Shown: piece after piece, positions 62,810-64,000 of the stretch
How positions within the stretch are numbered: position 1 is the first letter of the stretch
How the letters are laid out: each line of letters opens with the position of its first letter
NCBI RefSeq assembly: GCF_036032445.1
Contig: NZ_CP107932.1
Location: 5,396,501-5,460,500, forward strand
DNA: 64,000 nucleotides
Direction of reading: 5' to 3'
From: Nocardia sp. NBC_00416
GTDB lineage: Bacteria; Actinomycetota; Actinomycetes; Mycobacteriales; Mycobacteriaceae
The notes under the pieces: generated by a model
What the model was told of the DNA's origin: nothing
The model's database searches: none
The model's input: the letters and a program-made list of their open reading frames with translations, nothing else
Made by a program: the position numbers and the translations under genes

Positions 62810-63111
62810 CTCATGGCTCCTGGGCCGCAGGGATCGCGCCTCGTGGATCCCGCGGCGCGGTGACGTCTGGAAGCCTTCTCCGGGGGCGGGCCGGCCCGGC
62901 CGGTGCTCTCGGCGACCACGATATCCGTAAAGGCCGTGGACACAACGACATCGGCTCGAGGTTCGCCACGGGCGAACAAGCGCTCCGGGAATCCGGTGCG
63001 CCGGTGACCGCATACCCTTGGGATCGCGGCGTAACGTGCTCGTAACCGGGTTGCGCGGCTCGAATGCCCGCACGGCCGCCGATACCGCGGGGTGTTGCGT
63101 ACGGTGGACCC
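62810..63111. other. Divergent intergenic region between the globin and the glycolipid-binding-like gene
   Basis: No gene is supported in these 302 bases. They hold the ribosome site and promoter of the globin gene at the left, and the TACGGT box of the next gene at the right. I see no operator or repeat. Confidence 0.5.
63100..63105 (+). promoter_or_regulatory. TANNNT -10 box, leaderless start of the glycolipid-binding-like gene
   Basis: TACGGT is followed by exactly 6 bases and GTG 63112. It decides this start over ATG 63064. Confidence 0.5.
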
Positions 63112-63726
63112 GTGACGGAAACGAGCGACGAAACCCCTGGTCCGGACATCGCGCCGGAGCCGGCCCGGTGGCCCGCCGTGCTGACCTGGCGCGCCCACGA
63201 CGCCTCGCGGATGGAATCGGTGCGCGTCACGCTCAACGGCAATCGCATCCGGGCCAGCGGCCGCATCATCGGCAGCGGTTGCGGGGAGCACACCGCGTTC
63301 AGCGCCTCCTACGATCTGGTCACCGACGAGAACGGCGTGACCAAGCGGCTGTCGATGAGTAGCACCACCGCGGCCGGTGAGCGGTACACCTCCATCGCCC
63401 GCGACGAGGAGAACTACTGGCTCGTCGACGCCGCCGGCACCCATATCCGTTCCAAATTCGGCGGCGCGCTGGACGCCGATGTGGTGCTGAGTCCCTTCTT
63501 CAACACCCTGCCCATCCGCCGCTTCGGGCTCCAGCACGCTATGGAGGATGTGCAGGTACCGGTGGTGTATGTCCGGTTGCCGGACCTGTCGGTGCAGGAA
63601 GCCGACCTCACCTACAGCAGCGCCGGAGACGGGATCAGTGTGCTCTCCCCGGTGTCCAGCGCGACCCTGACCGTGGACCCCGACGGTTTCGTCCTCGACT
63701 ATCCGGGTCTGGCCGAGCGGGTCTGA
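63112..63726 (+). CDS. Putative glycolipid-binding protein (PF06475-like)
   Basis: A soluble 204-residue beta-rich protein. Blocks such as LTWRAHDASRMESVRVTLNG, ASGRIIGSGCGEHTAFSASYDL and VDAAGTHIRSKFGGALDADV are followed by SPFFNTLPIRRF and VVYVRLPDLSVQEADLTYSS; this layout is that of the PF06475 family, annotated as putative glycolipid-binding but of unproven function. No signal peptide is visible, so it would act in the cytoplasm. GTG 63112 has a TACGGT box 6 bases ahead. It is convergent with the truncated gene at the window edge. The functional name should be treated as a family label only. Confidence 0.8.
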   Translation: MTETSDETPGPDIAPEPARWPAVLTWRAHDASRMESVRVTLNGNRIRASGRIIGSGCGEHTAFSASYDLVTDENGVTKRLSMSSTTAAGERYTSIARDEENYWLVDAAGTHIRSKFGGALDADVVLSPFFNTLPIRRFGLQHAMEDVQVPVVYVRLPDLSVQEADLTYSSAGDGISVLSPVSSATLTVDPDGFVLDYPGLAERV

Positions 63727-63752
63727 ACCCCGTCATGCGGTGTCGCGAGCGT

Positions 63753-64000
63753 TCACAGCGCGGTGACGACCCCGCCCGCCCGGCCCGCCTCCTGTAGTTT
63801 TTCCAGCCAGCCCTCGGCGCCCGGCTCGATATCGGTGATCGCCCAGCGTTCGGCCGATTCGTAGCGCTGCCGGGCGGTGTGGCCGGCGGCGGTGAGGTCG
63901 GCGAGCGAGGTGTCGGCGCTCAGCGATTCGCGCGCTTCGGTCAGGGCGGTCAACGTCTCGTCCAGTACCGCCAGCAGGGCGTCGGAGTTCGGTTCGCAGA
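63753..64000 (-). CDS. Partial hypothetical protein (5' end outside window)
   Basis: The minus-strand frame runs open from the window edge to TGA at 63753, giving the last 81 residues of a longer protein. The visible part is helical and acidic (LLAVLDETLTALTEARESLS, then DTSLADLTAAGHTARQRYESAE and a C-terminal GWLEKLQEAGRAGGVVTAL). I do not recognise the family. A TTG at 63953 is within the frame, but the frame continues beyond it without a stop, so that is probably not the start. The gene converges with the glycolipid-binding-like gene 26 bases away. Confidence 0.6.
   Translation of the reverse strand, partial: CEPNSDALLAVLDETLTALTEARESLSADTSLADLTAAGHTARQRYESAERWAITDIEPGAEGWLEKLQEAGRAGGVVTAL

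Overview
The window is a high-GC actinobacterial chromosome segment and is almost entirely cell-envelope biosynthesis. A mycolic-acid module (fadD32-pks13-accD4), several antigen-85-type mycolyltransferases, arabinogalactan enzymes (glf, glfT1, glfT2, ubiA, dppP, aftA, aftB, emb, dprE1/dprE2) and F420-type oxidoreductases place it in the mycolic-acid-containing Mycobacteriales. The LGFP-repeat mycolyltransferase, the single large operon order and the base composition point to Nocardiaceae, most likely Nocardia. The genus is inferred, not proven.

Layout. 1-6079: tightly overlapping galactan/arabinan operon glf(partial)-glfT2-dppP-ubiA-aftB. 6248-12183: four tandem mycolyltransferase paralogs, the last with LGFP repeats. 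12456-15188: DUF732 lipoprotein, Culp6-like cutinase, F420 LLM oxidoreductase. 15377-24178: fadD32, pks13, accD4, closed by a strong hairpin. 24244-34883: cyclophilin (-), embB-like gene, a VapBC-type toxin-antitoxin pair, aftA, embC-like gene and a small hypothetical gene. 35055-37306: dprE1-dprE2 (-). 37307-38070: a gene-free stretch with repeats. 38071-40028: gtrA-like gene, a prim-pol-like small protein, a DUF4282 protein. 40055-41490: rmlA-rmlC (-). 41839-45108: an ATP-grasp ligase plus an unfamiliar 660-residue protein with a C-terminal Cys/His/Asn hydrolase-like pattern; this is the best candidate for an undescribed system. 45116-50501: second LLM oxidoreductase, rmlB, and a glycosylation cassette (DUF2142, GT2, GtrA) bordered by a roughly 95-bp inverted repeat. 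50712-58467: GlfT2 paralog, SDR, Pro/Gln-rich membrane protein, then glfT1-wzt-wzm (galactan initiation and export) and the proteasome activator bpa. 58661-64000: lysine-less class V aminotransferase-like protein, quinone oxidoreductase, FMN hydroxy-acid oxidase, tRNA-Ser(TGA), truncated globin, glycolipid-binding-like protein and a partial gene.

How the genes fit together. RmlA/B/C supply dTDP-rhamnose intermediates for the linker. Glf makes UDP-galactofuranose. GlfT1 and GlfT2 build galactan, and Wzm/Wzt probably export it. UbiA, DppP and DprE1/DprE2 make decaprenyl-phosphoryl-arabinose, which AftA, the Emb proteins and AftB polymerise. FadD32, Pks13 and AccD4 make mycolates, and the antigen-85 paralogs transfer them to arabinan. 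Relative to the Mycobacterium tuberculosis order as I remember it, the aftA-emb block is inverted, embB precedes aftA, and no embA is present. Many starts are preceded by TANNNT with 6-8 bases to the RTG codon, suggesting widespread leaderless transcripts. All functional calls are from reading the sequence and family knowledge; no searches were run.
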